Assembly (NCBI GenBank): GCA_910587645.1
Contig: CAJUNA010000008.1
Location: forward strand, 15,350-79,349
Reading direction: 5' to 3'
Source of the DNA: an uncultured Oscillospiraceae bacterium
GTDB taxonomy: Bacteria; Bacillota; Clostridia; Oscillospirales; Oscillospiraceae
Length of the DNA stretch: 64,000 bases
In this document: positions 8,020-15,528 of the stretch, one piece after another
Layout: each line of letters begins with the position of its first letter
Numbering within the stretch: position 1 is the first letter of the stretch
Notes under the pieces: generated by a model
Database searches by the model: none
Seen by the model: the letters and a program-made list of their open reading frames with translations, nothing else
What the model was told of the DNA's origin: nothing
Program-made: the position numbers and the translations under genes

Positions 8020-9487
8020 CCTGAGCATCCATAAGGAAGTCCTGCAAAAGAATATCCAGAAAGCCAAGGAGAATAATGTCATTATTCCCACCATTGCCCA
8101 GATGCAGAACCCTGAAACCATCCCCGCCGGGATCCAGGAGAAGCTGAAAACCGTGGGGCTGTGGGATGTAAACCCTTTGAACCTGTTCCGCATCACCTGG
8201 AAGAACGAGGCCAAGGAATCCGGCGGGCTGTTCCAGGCCGTCCCCAACTATGTGGAGATCCCCTCCAAGCTCTCCGGCGTGCCCTGCCGCATCATTGCCA
8301 TGGCGGGCAAGTGGTTCCCTACCGGTTGCCACAAGGTAGGCGCTTCCTTCGGCTGTCTGGCGCCCCGGCTGGTAACAGGTCAGTTTGACGCTTCCTGGCA
8401 CAAGGCGGTTTGGCCCTCTACCGGCAACTACTGCCGGGGCGGCGCGTTCAACTCCAAGCTGCTGGCCTGTGAAAGCGTGGCTATCCTGCCCGCTGAAATG
8501 AGCCAGGAGCGGTTTAATTGGCTCAAAAGCATTGCCGGTGAAGTCATCGCTACCCCCGGCTGCGAGAGCAACGTGAAGGAGATCTTTGACAAGACCTGGG
8601 AGCTGAAGGCCGATCCCCAGTACATGATTTTCAATCAGTTTGAGGAAATGGGCAACCCCCTGTGGCACTACAATGTGACTGGCCACGCCCTTAAAGACCT
8701 CTACGAAGCCGTGAAGCGGCCCGGTGACCGGTTTGCGGGCGCGTGCTTTACCTCCGGCTCCGCTGGAACCATGAGCGCGGGCGACTATCTTAAGGAGGAG
8801 TATCCCCACCTCAAGCTGGCGGTAGGCGAAGCCCTGCAATGCCCCACCATTGTCAACAACGGTTTCGGTGGGCACCGCATTGAAGGCATCGGCGACAAGC
8901 ATATTCCCTGGATCCACAACGTCAAAAACACGGATATGGCTATTGCTATCGATGATGAGGATAGCCAGCGTCTTCTGCGCCTGTTCAACGCCCCCGATGG
9001 CCACTCGTATTTGAAAAACGAGCTGGGCCTGGATGACGGGCTCATTGAGAAGCTGAGCTGGCTGGGCATTTCCGGTATTGCCAACGTTCTGTGCTGCATC
9101 AAGATGGCGAAATATTATGAGCTGACGGAGCATGACGTAGTCGGCACAGTCCTCACTGACTCTGCCGCTATGTATCAGAGCCGGATTACGGAACTGGATG
9201 CGCTCCACGGCGCCTACAACGCCACCGAAGCGGCCATCGACCATCATCTCCATATTCTCGGCATGAAGACCGATAATATGCTGGAGCTGACCTATATGGA
9301 ACGGAAACGGGTGCATAACCTCAAGTATTATACTTGGGTGGAGCAGCAGGCCAGGGATGTTCACGATTTGAACGCGCTTTGGTACGACACCGAGGGAACC
9401 TGGGACGCTGTCCATGCCCAGGCAAAGGAGCTGGATGAACTCATTAATGCGTTCAACGAAGCTACCGGGCTTTTGAAAAATCTGTAA
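8006..9487 (+). CDS. Fold-type-II PLP-dependent enzyme
   Basis: A 493-residue enzyme of the tryptophan synthase beta / cysteine synthase superfamily. The likely Schiff-base lysine is K110 in GCHKVGASFG, the phosphate-handling serine and asparagine lie in PSTGNY (137-142), and a glycine-rich FTSGSAGTMSAGDYL loop follows near residue 255. The usual SxKxR-type motif is replaced by HKVGAS, so it is not a standard desulfhydrase, threonine dehydratase or OrtB. In enterobacterial ureide clusters this place is taken by diaminopropionate ammonia-lyase (YgeX), so a lyase acting on an amino acid from the same pathway is likely. Exact reaction unknown. Confidence 0.82.
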   Translation: MSKIDLSIHKEVLQKNIQKAKENNVIIPTIAQMQNPETIPAGIQEKLKTVGLWDVNPLNLFRITWKNEAKESGGLFQAVPNYVEIPSKLSGVPCRIIAMAGKWFPTGCHKVGASFGCLAPRLVTGQFDASWHKAVWPSTGNYCRGGAFNSKLLACESVAILPAEMSQERFNWLKSIAGEVIATPGCESNVKEIFDKTWELKADPQYMIFNQFEEMGNPLWHYNVTGHALKDLYEAVKRPGDRFAGACFTSGSAGTMSAGDYLKEEYPHLKLAVGEALQCPTIVNNGFGGHRIEGIGDKHIPWIHNVKNTDMAIAIDDEDSQRLLRLFNAPDGHSYLKNELGLDDGLIEKLSWLGISGIANVLCCIKMAKYYELTEHDVVGTVLTDSAAMYQSRITELDALHGAYNATEAAIDHHLHILGMKTDNMLELTYMERKRVHNLKYYTWVEQQARDVHDLNALWYDTEGTWDAVHAQAKELDELINAFNEATGLLKNL

Positions 9488-9500
9488 GCGGAAGCAAATC

Positions 9501-9540
9501 GGGCGGGGCCGCCGGCCCCGCCCTTCCTTATTTCTTCTCT
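9501..9540 (+). terminator. GC-rich terminator after the PLP enzyme
   Basis: GGGCGGGGCC and GGCCCCGCCC form a 10-bp stem with a 3-base loop (9501-9523), followed by a pyrimidine run TTCCTTATTTCTTCTC. It may also stop minus-strand transcription from the small gene at 9611. Confidence 0.85.
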
Positions 9541-9610
9541 TCTTCCCTTTGCGCCTGTGCCGGCGCGGGGCCTACTGGCGTTTCCGGCTGCTGTGCCTGG
9601 GCGCGGCAGC

Positions 9611-9796
9611 TCAGAGATGCGCCGCGGAAAAATCAACCGGCTCCCGATCCGCTTCTGAAATGTACATCTCCTCCGCAGCTTGCTGCGCCCGGATCAATAT
9701 GTCCTGCGCCTTGATATAGTTCTTCTCCTGCAATGCCCCTAGCGCATCTGTTATCCCATTGAATAGTCTTGTGTAATACCTTGGGAAGTTTTCCAT
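9611..9796 (-). CDS. Small helical hypothetical protein (61 aa)
   Basis: A short alpha-helical protein, MENFPRYYTRLFNGITDALG then KAQDILIRAQQAAEEMYI, of a type widespread in Clostridia with no known function. AGGAGG lies ten bases before the ATG, and a TTGCAT-17-TAATAT promoter lies upstream at 9824-9852. After its stop, a different frame continues without stops for about 27 codons (ending at 9527) with a plausible Gln/Pro/Glu-rich tail, so a frameshift near 9620 may have shortened it. Confidence 0.75.
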   Translation of the reverse strand: MENFPRYYTRLFNGITDALGALQEKNYIKAQDILIRAQQAAEEMYISEADREPVDFSAAHL

Positions 9797-9823
9797 ACCG
9801 TTTTATCCTCCTTTTATACCGAT

Positions 9824-9852
9824 ATATTACACTGTCGCATTATAAAATGCAA
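9824..9852 (-). promoter_or_regulatory. Promoter of the 61-residue gene, in an AT-rich divergent region
   Basis: TTGCAT (9847-9852) and TAATAT (9824-9829) are 17 bases apart on the minus strand. The stretch 9830-9930 between the two small divergent genes is extremely AT-rich, with repeated TATAAT-like units, unlike the GC-rich surroundings. Confidence 0.45.
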
Positions 9853-9948
9853 GTAAAAACATAATCTTAATTATAATATAATATTATCGCATATTTATCA
9901 CGCATATCACAATATAATCGTCATATAATAAACAATGCGAGGTGTGAT

Positions 9949-10146
9949 ATGCGTAAATTCAAAATCCCTAAAGGGTATACTTCCACCAACAAAACCATTC
10001 GCTTCCCCGATGCGGTAATCGAGCAGGTTGAGGAAGCAATTCGTGGTACAGATTGTAATTTCTCCCAATTTATTATTGAAGCAACCCGTTTTGCCCTGGA
10101 AAATCTAAGCGAAGAAGCAGAGTTCCCTAAAGAAGAAAAAGCGTAA
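9949..10146 (+). CDS. Small ribbon-helix-helix-like protein (65 aa)
   Basis: A 65-residue protein: MRKFKIPKGYTSTNKTIRFP, then DAVIEQVEEAIRGTDCNFSQFIIEATRFALENLSE. A short beta strand (NKTIRFP) followed by two helices with the pattern xFIIEATxxALE is the layout of ribbon-helix-helix DNA-binding proteins such as Arc and CopG. GAGGTG lies before the ATG. It may bind the AT-rich region directly upstream. It sits 104 bases before threonine synthase without a visible terminator, so the two could be co-transcribed. Family assignment is from pattern only. Confidence 0.7.
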   Translation: MRKFKIPKGYTSTNKTIRFPDAVIEQVEEAIRGTDCNFSQFIIEATRFALENLSEEAEFPKEEKA

Positions 10147-10250
10147 GGCGCAGAGATGAAAGGGCATCGTCCAACAACAGCCGGCAAGGCATAAAAGCCG
10201 AAGGCGGCCCATAGCACAAGCGCCGAAAACGCGAAGAAAGGATCCCAAAA

Positions 10251-11492
10251 ATGAAAAATGTAAAACACGCAAAATGTGTAAAATGCGGAACCATCTACGA
10301 TGCGGCCCCGAATATAACAAACTGCACCTGCGGGGGAATCTTGGATATCGTTTATGACTACGCGTATATCAAGACGAAGCTGACAAAGGAGACTCTCGCG
10401 GCCCGCCGCGACAATACGATGTGGCGATACCGGGAGCTTCTCCCAGTAGAGGAGAGCACAGAAGCCCCTCCCCTCCGTGTGGGATGCAGCCCCCTCTATG
10501 AAGCGAGAAACCTGGCGGAACAACTGGGCATCAAAAAGCTGTTTGTGAAAGACGATGGGATCAACCCTACCGCTTCGCTGAAAGACCGCGCCAGTTCCAT
10601 GGCCGTTGTGAAGGCAATGGAAGCGGGCGCGAAGGTCATCGCCTGTTCCTCTACTGGAAACGCCGCCTCCTCCCTGGCGGGAAACGCCGCCGCCGCGGGG
10701 CTGAAAACCTATATTTTTGTACCCTCCCGCGCTCCTAAGGGCAAGGTTGCCCAGCTTATGACCTTCGGCGCTACCGTGATCTCCGTCCAGGGGAGCTATG
10801 AGGATACTTTCGAATTGAGCAAGCAGGCGATCGAAAAGTGGGGCTGGTATAACCGTAATGCCGCCATCAACCCTTACCTTTCCGAGGGAAAAAAGACCGT
10901 GGGCCTGGAGATTATGGAACAGCTCCATTGGGAGGTTCCTGATTATATCGCCATCTCCGTGGGCGATGGCTGTACCATTGCGGGCCTGTGGAAGGGATTG
11001 AAGGATCTTTATGCCATTGGGTTTATTGACAAGCTGCCCCGGCTGATTTCCGTCCAGGCAGAGGGCTGCTGCCCCCTGAACCGGGCTATCGAAACCGGCG
11101 AGGAGTGGCGCCCTATGGAGGAAAATACCTTGGCGGATTCCATCGCCGTAGGTGTTCCCCGGAACGCCGGCAAGGCTCTGATGGCTATTCGGGAGAGTCA
11201 TGGTTTGACAGTCAACGTCTCCGATGATGAAATCATGGCCGCGCAAAAGCTGTTGGGGCGAACCTGCGGCGTGTTCGGAGAACCGGCAGGCGTTGCCGGT
11301 ACAGCAGGGTTGAAAAAGCTCTGCGGACAGGGGAAGATCCCTGCCGGTGCCACAGTGGTCTCTGTGGTGACAGGCAATGGACTGAAGGATGTAGCAAACG
11401 CCATCGCCGCTTGTGGGGAGCCAATTTCGATTCCCAGCGATATGGAGCGGCTGCTGAAAGCCTTTTCGGATCACGGGATCGTGGTAGAGTAA
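10251..11492 (+). CDS. thrC: Threonine synthase
   Basis: A 413-residue PLP enzyme that converts O-phosphohomoserine to threonine. The N-terminus has a zinc-ribbon-like segment (CVKCGTIY and NCTCGG), as in the longer archaeal/clostridial form. The Schiff-base lysine is in NPTASLKDRAS, the phosphate loop is CSSTGNAASSLAG, and SVGDGCTIAGLWKG and SVVTGNGLKD complete the fold-type-II core. Length and motif order are normal. No other threonine genes are adjacent. It ends in a clear terminator. Start ATG follows AAAGGATCC. Confidence 0.95.
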   Translation: MKNVKHAKCVKCGTIYDAAPNITNCTCGGILDIVYDYAYIKTKLTKETLAARRDNTMWRYRELLPVEESTEAPPLRVGCSPLYEARNLAEQLGIKKLFVKDDGINPTASLKDRASSMAVVKAMEAGAKVIACSSTGNAASSLAGNAAAAGLKTYIFVPSRAPKGKVAQLMTFGATVISVQGSYEDTFELSKQAIEKWGWYNRNAAINPYLSEGKKTVGLEIMEQLHWEVPDYIAISVGDGCTIAGLWKGLKDLYAIGFIDKLPRLISVQAEGCCPLNRAIETGEEWRPMEENTLADSIAVGVPRNAGKALMAIRESHGLTVNVSDDEIMAAQKLLGRTCGVFGEPAGVAGTAGLKKLCGQGKIPAGATVVSVVTGNGLKDVANAIAACGEPISIPSDMERLLKAFSDHGIVVE

Positions 11493-11495
11493 ACA

Positions 11496-11537
11496 AAAAG
11501 GCAGGTTTTGAGGAAAGTCGAAACCTGCCTTTTCCAT
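11496..11537 (+). terminator. Terminator after thrC
   Basis: A 13-bp stem (11496-11508 with 11521-11533, AAAAGGCAGGTTT) with a 12-base loop ends in TTTTCC, right after the thrC stop. Confidence 0.85.
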
Positions 11538-11648
11538 TTGGGAAATATTCCTACCAATCAGGAATTGTCCCCTGGAACGCCATCGCCATCATGGTATACT
11601 CAAAAATACAGGCGCACCTGCATTAAAATCTTAAAATTTCATCAGCCC

Positions 11649-11698
11649 TTGACAAACATATCGTTGGGTGATATATTATGACCAGTCGTCAAACGATA
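11649..11698 (+). promoter_or_regulatory. Promoter of the NatAB operon with an overlapping inverted repeat
   Basis: TTGACA (11649-11654) and TATATT (11672-11677) have a 17-base spacer. The half-site ATATCGTT occurs in the spacer and as its mirror AACGATAT just after the -10, about 33 bases away. This looks like a binding site for a dimeric repressor of the PadR or GntR kind. No such regulator gene is adjacent. Confidence 0.65.
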
Positions 11699-11750
11699 TA
11701 TCTATGATTTAACACACAACCGGGCGCAGCGTGTGCCCAAAGGAGGATCT

Positions 11751-12527
11751 ATGCGAGAAATTTTACAAGTCCAAGGCCTGACCAAGACCTTTCAGCTTTC
11801 CGCCAAGCAGCAAAAGCTGGAAAAAACCAAGGAAAAAGTCCGAACAGCGGTAAATCATCTCAGTTTTACGGCCTATGAAGGAGAAATTTTTGGCCTGCTG
11901 GGTCCCAACGGCGCGGGTAAGACGACCACCCTGCGGCTGCTGGCCACCTTGATCCGGCCCGACAGCGGGGACGCGCTGATGGATGGCGTCAGTGTAGTAA
12001 AGCAGCCCGACCAGGTGCGAAGCCGCATCGGATTCCTCACCAGCGAGCTGAAGCTGGAGGACTGCTTTACCCCCAATTACCTGTTTGACTTCTTCGCGGA
12101 TTTACATAAAGTGGATCCCAACACCCGGGACAGAAGGAAAAAAGACCTGTTCCAGCGGTTCGGCATCGACCGCTTCGCGGAGGTAAAGGTAGCGAACCTC
12201 TCCACCGGCATGAAGCAGAAGGTGTCCCTGGTAGTGTCCATCGTCCACAACCCGGACATTATCATTTTCGATGAGCCTACCAACGGCCTGGACGTACTGA
12301 CCGCCAAGGTAGTGACAGACTTCCTCCAGCAGCTTCGTGAGGAGGGGAAAACCATTATCGTCTCCACCCATATTTTCAGCCTGATTGAAAAGCTATGCGA
12401 CCGGGTGGGCATTATCATTAACGGGAAAATGACCGTCTGCGACACTCTGGATAAAATTACCGGCGGCATGAGCCTGGAAGACCGGTTTTTTGAGATTTAC
12501 AAGGAAACGGTAGGTGACGAGGGATGA
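11751..12527 (+). CDS. natA: ABC transporter ATP-binding protein, NatA type
   Basis: A 258-residue ATPase of an ABC-2 exporter. Walker A is GPNGAGKTTT (residues about 52-61), the signature LSTGMKQK, Walker B IIIFDEPTNGLD, and the switch histidine is in STHIF. The insert QQKLEKTKEKVRTAVNHL near the N-terminus is typical of the sodium exporter ATPase NatA. It overlaps the permease gene by four bases (ATGA), so the two are coupled. ATG at 11751 follows AAAGGAGG; a GTG at 11733 has no site. Substrate may be sodium or a peptide/drug; sequence alone cannot say. Confidence 0.9.
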   Translation: MREILQVQGLTKTFQLSAKQQKLEKTKEKVRTAVNHLSFTAYEGEIFGLLGPNGAGKTTTLRLLATLIRPDSGDALMDGVSVVKQPDQVRSRIGFLTSELKLEDCFTPNYLFDFFADLHKVDPNTRDRRKKDLFQRFGIDRFAEVKVANLSTGMKQKVSLVVSIVHNPDIIIFDEPTNGLDVLTAKVVTDFLQQLREEGKTIIVSTHIFSLIEKLCDRVGIIINGKMTVCDTLDKITGGMSLEDRFFEIYKETVGDEG

Positions 12528-13702
12528 AAAGCGGCATCATAACCATTTTGAAAAAAGAGCTTGCCCGGTTTTTCGGCGACAAGCGCATGGTGGTCAGCAT
12601 TCTGATCCCCGGCGTACTGGTCTATATCATGTACTGTTTCATGGGCGACGCCATGGGCAGCGCCTTTGGCGTGAGCGAGGACTACGTCCCCTCTATCCAG
12701 GCTGTCGAGATGTCCAGCAATGTCAAGGCGCTGCTGGGCGCGGCAGAGATTTCCGTAGAGGATATCCCGGAGACAGGACTGGCGGACGCCAAGGCCGCCG
12801 TAATAGAGCAAAGCCTGGACCTTCTGCTGGTGTTCCCGGAGAACTTCGACCAGGATGTGGCGGAATACGCCGCTTCTTCCGGGCAGGCGGCGCCCAACGT
12901 GGAAATTTACTACAACTCTGCGTCAACCAACTCCACCTTCGTTTACCGCACGATGGCAGAGCTTCTGGACGCCTATGAGTCCCAGATGGTGAACAAGTTT
13001 GACGTCAACGCCGGCGGCGAGGGCTATGACCTGGCTACGGCGGAGGATACGGCTGGCTCCTTCTTTGCGATGATGATGCCGCTGCTGCTGATGATGTTCC
13101 TTTATTCCGGATGCGCGGCAGTCGCGCCGGAATCCATCGCCGGGGAGAAGGAGCGGGGCACCATCGCCACCATGCTCATCACCCCCATCCGCCGCAGCGA
13201 CATTGCCATGGGCAAAATCCTGGCCTTGGCAATCATCGCCATGATCTCCGCAGCGTCCAGCACCATCGGCGCGGTCCTCTCCCTGCCGAAGATTATGGGT
13301 GGCGTTACAGACGAGGTCAACGCTTCGATTTACGGCGTAAAAGAATACCTCCTGCTGTCGGCGGTGATTTTGTCCACAGTGCTGGTGCTGGTGACGGCAA
13401 TTTCCGTCATTTCCGCCTACGCGAAAACCATTAAGGAAGCCCAGACATACGCCTTGCCGGTAATGTTTATCGCCATGGGCGTAGGCATTTCCGGCATGTT
13501 CGGCACCGGAGCGTCCCAGGAGCTCTCCGTTTACTGCATCCCGCTGTACAACAGCGCGCAGTGCATGGCGGGCGTGTTCTCCTTCAGCATAACGCCTGCT
13601 GCCGTAGCGGTAACGGCTGGGGCCAATCTGGCGGTCACGCTGCTGGGCGTGTTTGTGCTGGCGCGGATGTTCAACAGCGAAAAAATCATTTTCTCCAAAT
13701 AA
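12524..13702 (+). CDS. natB: ABC-2 exporter permease, NatB type
   Basis: A 392-residue membrane protein with one N-terminal membrane helix (about residues 22-42), a long outside domain (to about 175) and five or six C-terminal helices starting at FFAMMMPLLLMMFLYSGCAA. ESIAGEKERGTIATMLITP is the coupling segment seen in NatB and related ABC-2 permeases. It begins within the natA-like stop codon. Together the two make one exporter under the operator-like promoter at 11649. Confidence 0.9.
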   Translation: MKSGIITILKKELARFFGDKRMVVSILIPGVLVYIMYCFMGDAMGSAFGVSEDYVPSIQAVEMSSNVKALLGAAEISVEDIPETGLADAKAAVIEQSLDLLLVFPENFDQDVAEYAASSGQAAPNVEIYYNSASTNSTFVYRTMAELLDAYESQMVNKFDVNAGGEGYDLATAEDTAGSFFAMMMPLLLMMFLYSGCAAVAPESIAGEKERGTIATMLITPIRRSDIAMGKILALAIIAMISAASSTIGAVLSLPKIMGGVTDEVNASIYGVKEYLLLSAVILSTVLVLVTAISVISAYAKTIKEAQTYALPVMFIAMGVGISGMFGTGASQELSVYCIPLYNSAQCMAGVFSFSITPAAVAVTAGANLAVTLLGVFVLARMFNSEKIIFSK

Positions 13703-13731
13703 ATCCACAACGCGAGTATATTTTTTCACAT

Positions 13732-13766
13732 GTAGAGACGCCCCGGCAAAGCCGGGGCGTCTCTAC
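13732..13766. terminator. 16-bp perfect hairpin between convergent genes
   Basis: GTAGAGACGCCCCGGC is followed after three bases by its exact reverse complement. It lies 30 bases after natB and 23 bases before the convergent lipoprotein stop, so it can stop both transcripts, though neither side has a strong T-run. The sequence resembles dispersed palindromes seen between genes in gut Clostridia. Confidence 0.65.
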
Positions 13767-13788
13767 GCATCGTCCTCTGCGGCCATGC

Positions 13789-14691
13789 TCAGCCGCAAGC
13801 TATAAATTCCACAGGGGCAACATCAAACTCGCCATATGCCGCGCCGGCTGTATCAAAGTCCGCCCCAGCCTGATAGTGCAGGCGGTAGCGTCCTTCCTCC
13901 AGCATGCCCCAAAGCATTAGCACGTTTTCCGACCAGTTCCGGCCGCCGGCAGGCAGTGTGCTGGGCGTTCCACAGAAGCCAATGCCCTCTTTGTAGGGCA
14001 CTTCCGTCCACGCGCCATCCTGATTTTGACGCTCCAGGTGGGGGATGTCCACTACATGCCCATCCCTGCCGGTGGTGTTGATAAAGTGTACGGGAAGGTT
14101 TTCTGCCAAACCGGAAACCGGCTGGCCCGGAATATACAGGCAATAATCAGGCTCCGCCGTAGCGTCCGCCGCGATGCGGACGTCCAACTGCCAGGGTTCG
14201 GTCTCCTCTCCGGTCTCCCCCAGGGCCAGCGAAGTACCGGTCAGGCGGTACACGCCCTCTCCCAGCGGCTCGGGCAAGTAGTTCAAATGGATGTCCATTG
14301 TCTCAATAGAATGGGGCTGGGCAGTCATCATCACCGTGGGAAAGTCCCCTCCCGGTACGCTCTGCCACCATCCATCCACATACTTCTCACAGTCAAAGGC
14401 AACTCCATACCCAAGCTCCACCTCACCAGTATTCTCTACCACCAGCGTCAGCCGCTCCGTCCCCACTGGGCAGCATTCTTGGAGCAGCGACAGCCTGGCC
14501 GTCCCCGGGATCTCCCAAACAGAATCCATTTCCGGCGGCTCCACAGAAACCTGCCTGATTTCCAGCGGCTCCACCGGCCCGGACGGCGGCGGCACCAGGC
14601 TTTCTCCGGATGGCGGTGATGCGTCCGTTCCACATGCTGCCAGCCCCAGGCATAGCAGCATGGCAAAAGCTGCGAAAAGCATCCTTTTCAT
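13789..14691 (-). CDS. Lipoprotein with Ig-like repeats
   Basis: A 300-residue lipoprotein: MKRMLFAAFAMLLCLGLAACG is a signal peptide with a lipobox Cys at residue 20. After a Pro/Ser linker come two similar beta-rich halves, each with conserved turns (YGVAFDCEKYVDGWWQSVP and HLERQNQDGAWTEVPY; LGEGVYRLTG and LEEGRYRLHY). The pattern fits the bacterial Ig-like family often found as two copies in Clostridia lipoproteins. It is likely anchored on the outer face of the membrane. No binding partner can be named. ATG follows AGGAGG. Confidence 0.8.
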   Translation of the reverse strand: MKRMLFAAFAMLLCLGLAACGTDASPPSGESLVPPPSGPVEPLEIRQVSVEPPEMDSVWEIPGTARLSLLQECCPVGTERLTLVVENTGEVELGYGVAFDCEKYVDGWWQSVPGGDFPTVMMTAQPHSIETMDIHLNYLPEPLGEGVYRLTGTSLALGETGEETEPWQLDVRIAADATAEPDYCLYIPGQPVSGLAENLPVHFINTTGRDGHVVDIPHLERQNQDGAWTEVPYKEGIGFCGTPSTLPAGGRNWSENVLMLWGMLEEGRYRLHYQAGADFDTAGAAYGEFDVAPVEFIACG

Positions 14692-14718
14692 GGGACATTT
14701 CCTCCTGTGTCTGTTTAC

Positions 14719-15159
14719 CTATTCAGACGGAGGCCCGCCCTCTTTTGTTCCCCTTGCCTGCACCTGCTTCACCACAAATCCATTCACCGTCGCATGGGCC
14801 ACGTAAATCCCCGTCTCGTCCCGCACATCCACAGCATACAGACAGGTCGTGCGCCCGGACTTCAGGCACTTGGCCTCCGCCAGCAGCACCTTGCCCTTGG
14901 CTGGGGCCAAAAAGCTAATAGACACCTGCTGGGACACAATGATTTGTTCTGTAAAAGCGTTGGACGCCACAGCGTAAGTGAAATCCGCCAGCGTAAACAC
15001 CGCCCCGCCCATCGGTACGCCGTTGGCGTTCATATGGCGGTCCTCCAGGGGCATTGCGCAGACGGCCCGCCCCGGTTCAGCTTCCCGAATCTCCACTCCG
15101 GCCAGTGCCGCAAAGCGGTCACCTTGGAAGCGCCTTGTCAATTCCTCCAAGCCCGGCAT
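14719..15159 (-). CDS. PaaI-type hotdog thioesterase
   Basis: A 146-residue single hotdog-domain protein. HMNANGVPMGGAVFTLADFTYAV contains the catalytic N/G and Asp positions of PaaI-type acyl-CoA thioesterases, and VSQQVSISFLAPAKG and ATVNGFVVK complete the fold. It likely hydrolyses a small or aromatic acyl-CoA as a tetramer in the cytosol. It sits alone between a lipoprotein gene and the YjfB terminator. ATG follows AAAGGAGG. Confidence 0.9.
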   Translation of the reverse strand: MPGLEELTRRFQGDRFAALAGVEIREAEPGRAVCAMPLEDRHMNANGVPMGGAVFTLADFTYAVASNAFTEQIIVSQQVSISFLAPAKGKVLLAEAKCLKSGRTTCLYAVDVRDETGIYVAHATVNGFVVKQVQARGTKEGGPPSE

Positions 15160-15196
15160 AGCGATTCCTCCTTTTTCGTTATTCAGTCAGTATATC

Positions 15197-15248
15197 CAAA
15201 AAACACCCCACCTACCAGTCCGCAGAGCCGCGCACCGGCAGATGGGGT
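15197..15248 (-). terminator. Terminator after the YjfB-like gene
   Basis: ACCCCAtCTgCC and GGTAGgTGGGGT arms (15237-15248 and 15205-15216) pair with two G-U wobbles around a 20-base loop, followed on the minus strand by GTTTTTTGG. It lies 24 bases after the 60-residue gene. Confidence 0.8.
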
Positions 15249-15271
15249 TGTTTTAGCCGCAGCGTCCCGGC

Positions 15272-15454
15272 TTAGCCGTAGACGTCAAAGCCGTACTGGC
15301 TGGGCGCAGGTACAGCGGCCAGCATATCGTTAATCAGCGTCTCCGCCTGGCTCTCCATGCTGTCCATCGACTTCTTCATAATCGCCGTGTCATAAGCGGC
15401 GGCAAACTGTGCCTGGCTCATGCTCATGCTGGCGGCGGCAATGCTTTCCATCAT
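15272..15454 (-). CDS. YjfB-family putative motility protein
   Basis: A 60-residue protein, MMESIAAASMSMSQAQFAAA then YDTAIMKKSMDSMESQAETLINDML and a short C-terminal tail. The pattern (Met/Ala-rich start, central helix with MKKSMD, LI..ML end) matches the YjfB family, annotated as putative motility proteins because they track with flagellar genes. The molecular role is unknown. It lies at the left edge of the motility island. The ribosome binding site is AAAGGAGAG, with either of two adjacent ATGs usable. Confidence 0.85.
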   Translation of the reverse strand: MMESIAAASMSMSQAQFAAAYDTAIMKKSMDSMESQAETLINDMLAAVPAPSQYGFDVYG

Positions 15455-15487
15455 GGTCCTGCTCTCCTTTCCTGGTTTTCAATTTAT

Positions 15488-15525
15488 GACAGCGCGGTCT
15501 CCCCGTCTCCGGGGACGCGTTTGTC
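15488..15525 (-). terminator. Possible hairpin after the 276-residue lipoprotein gene
   Basis: An imperfect hairpin with GTCCCCG and CGGGGAGAC arms plus outer GACA/TGTC pairing lies directly after the stop at 15529. There is no T-run, so termination is uncertain. Confidence 0.35.
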
Positions 15526-15528
15526 ATC

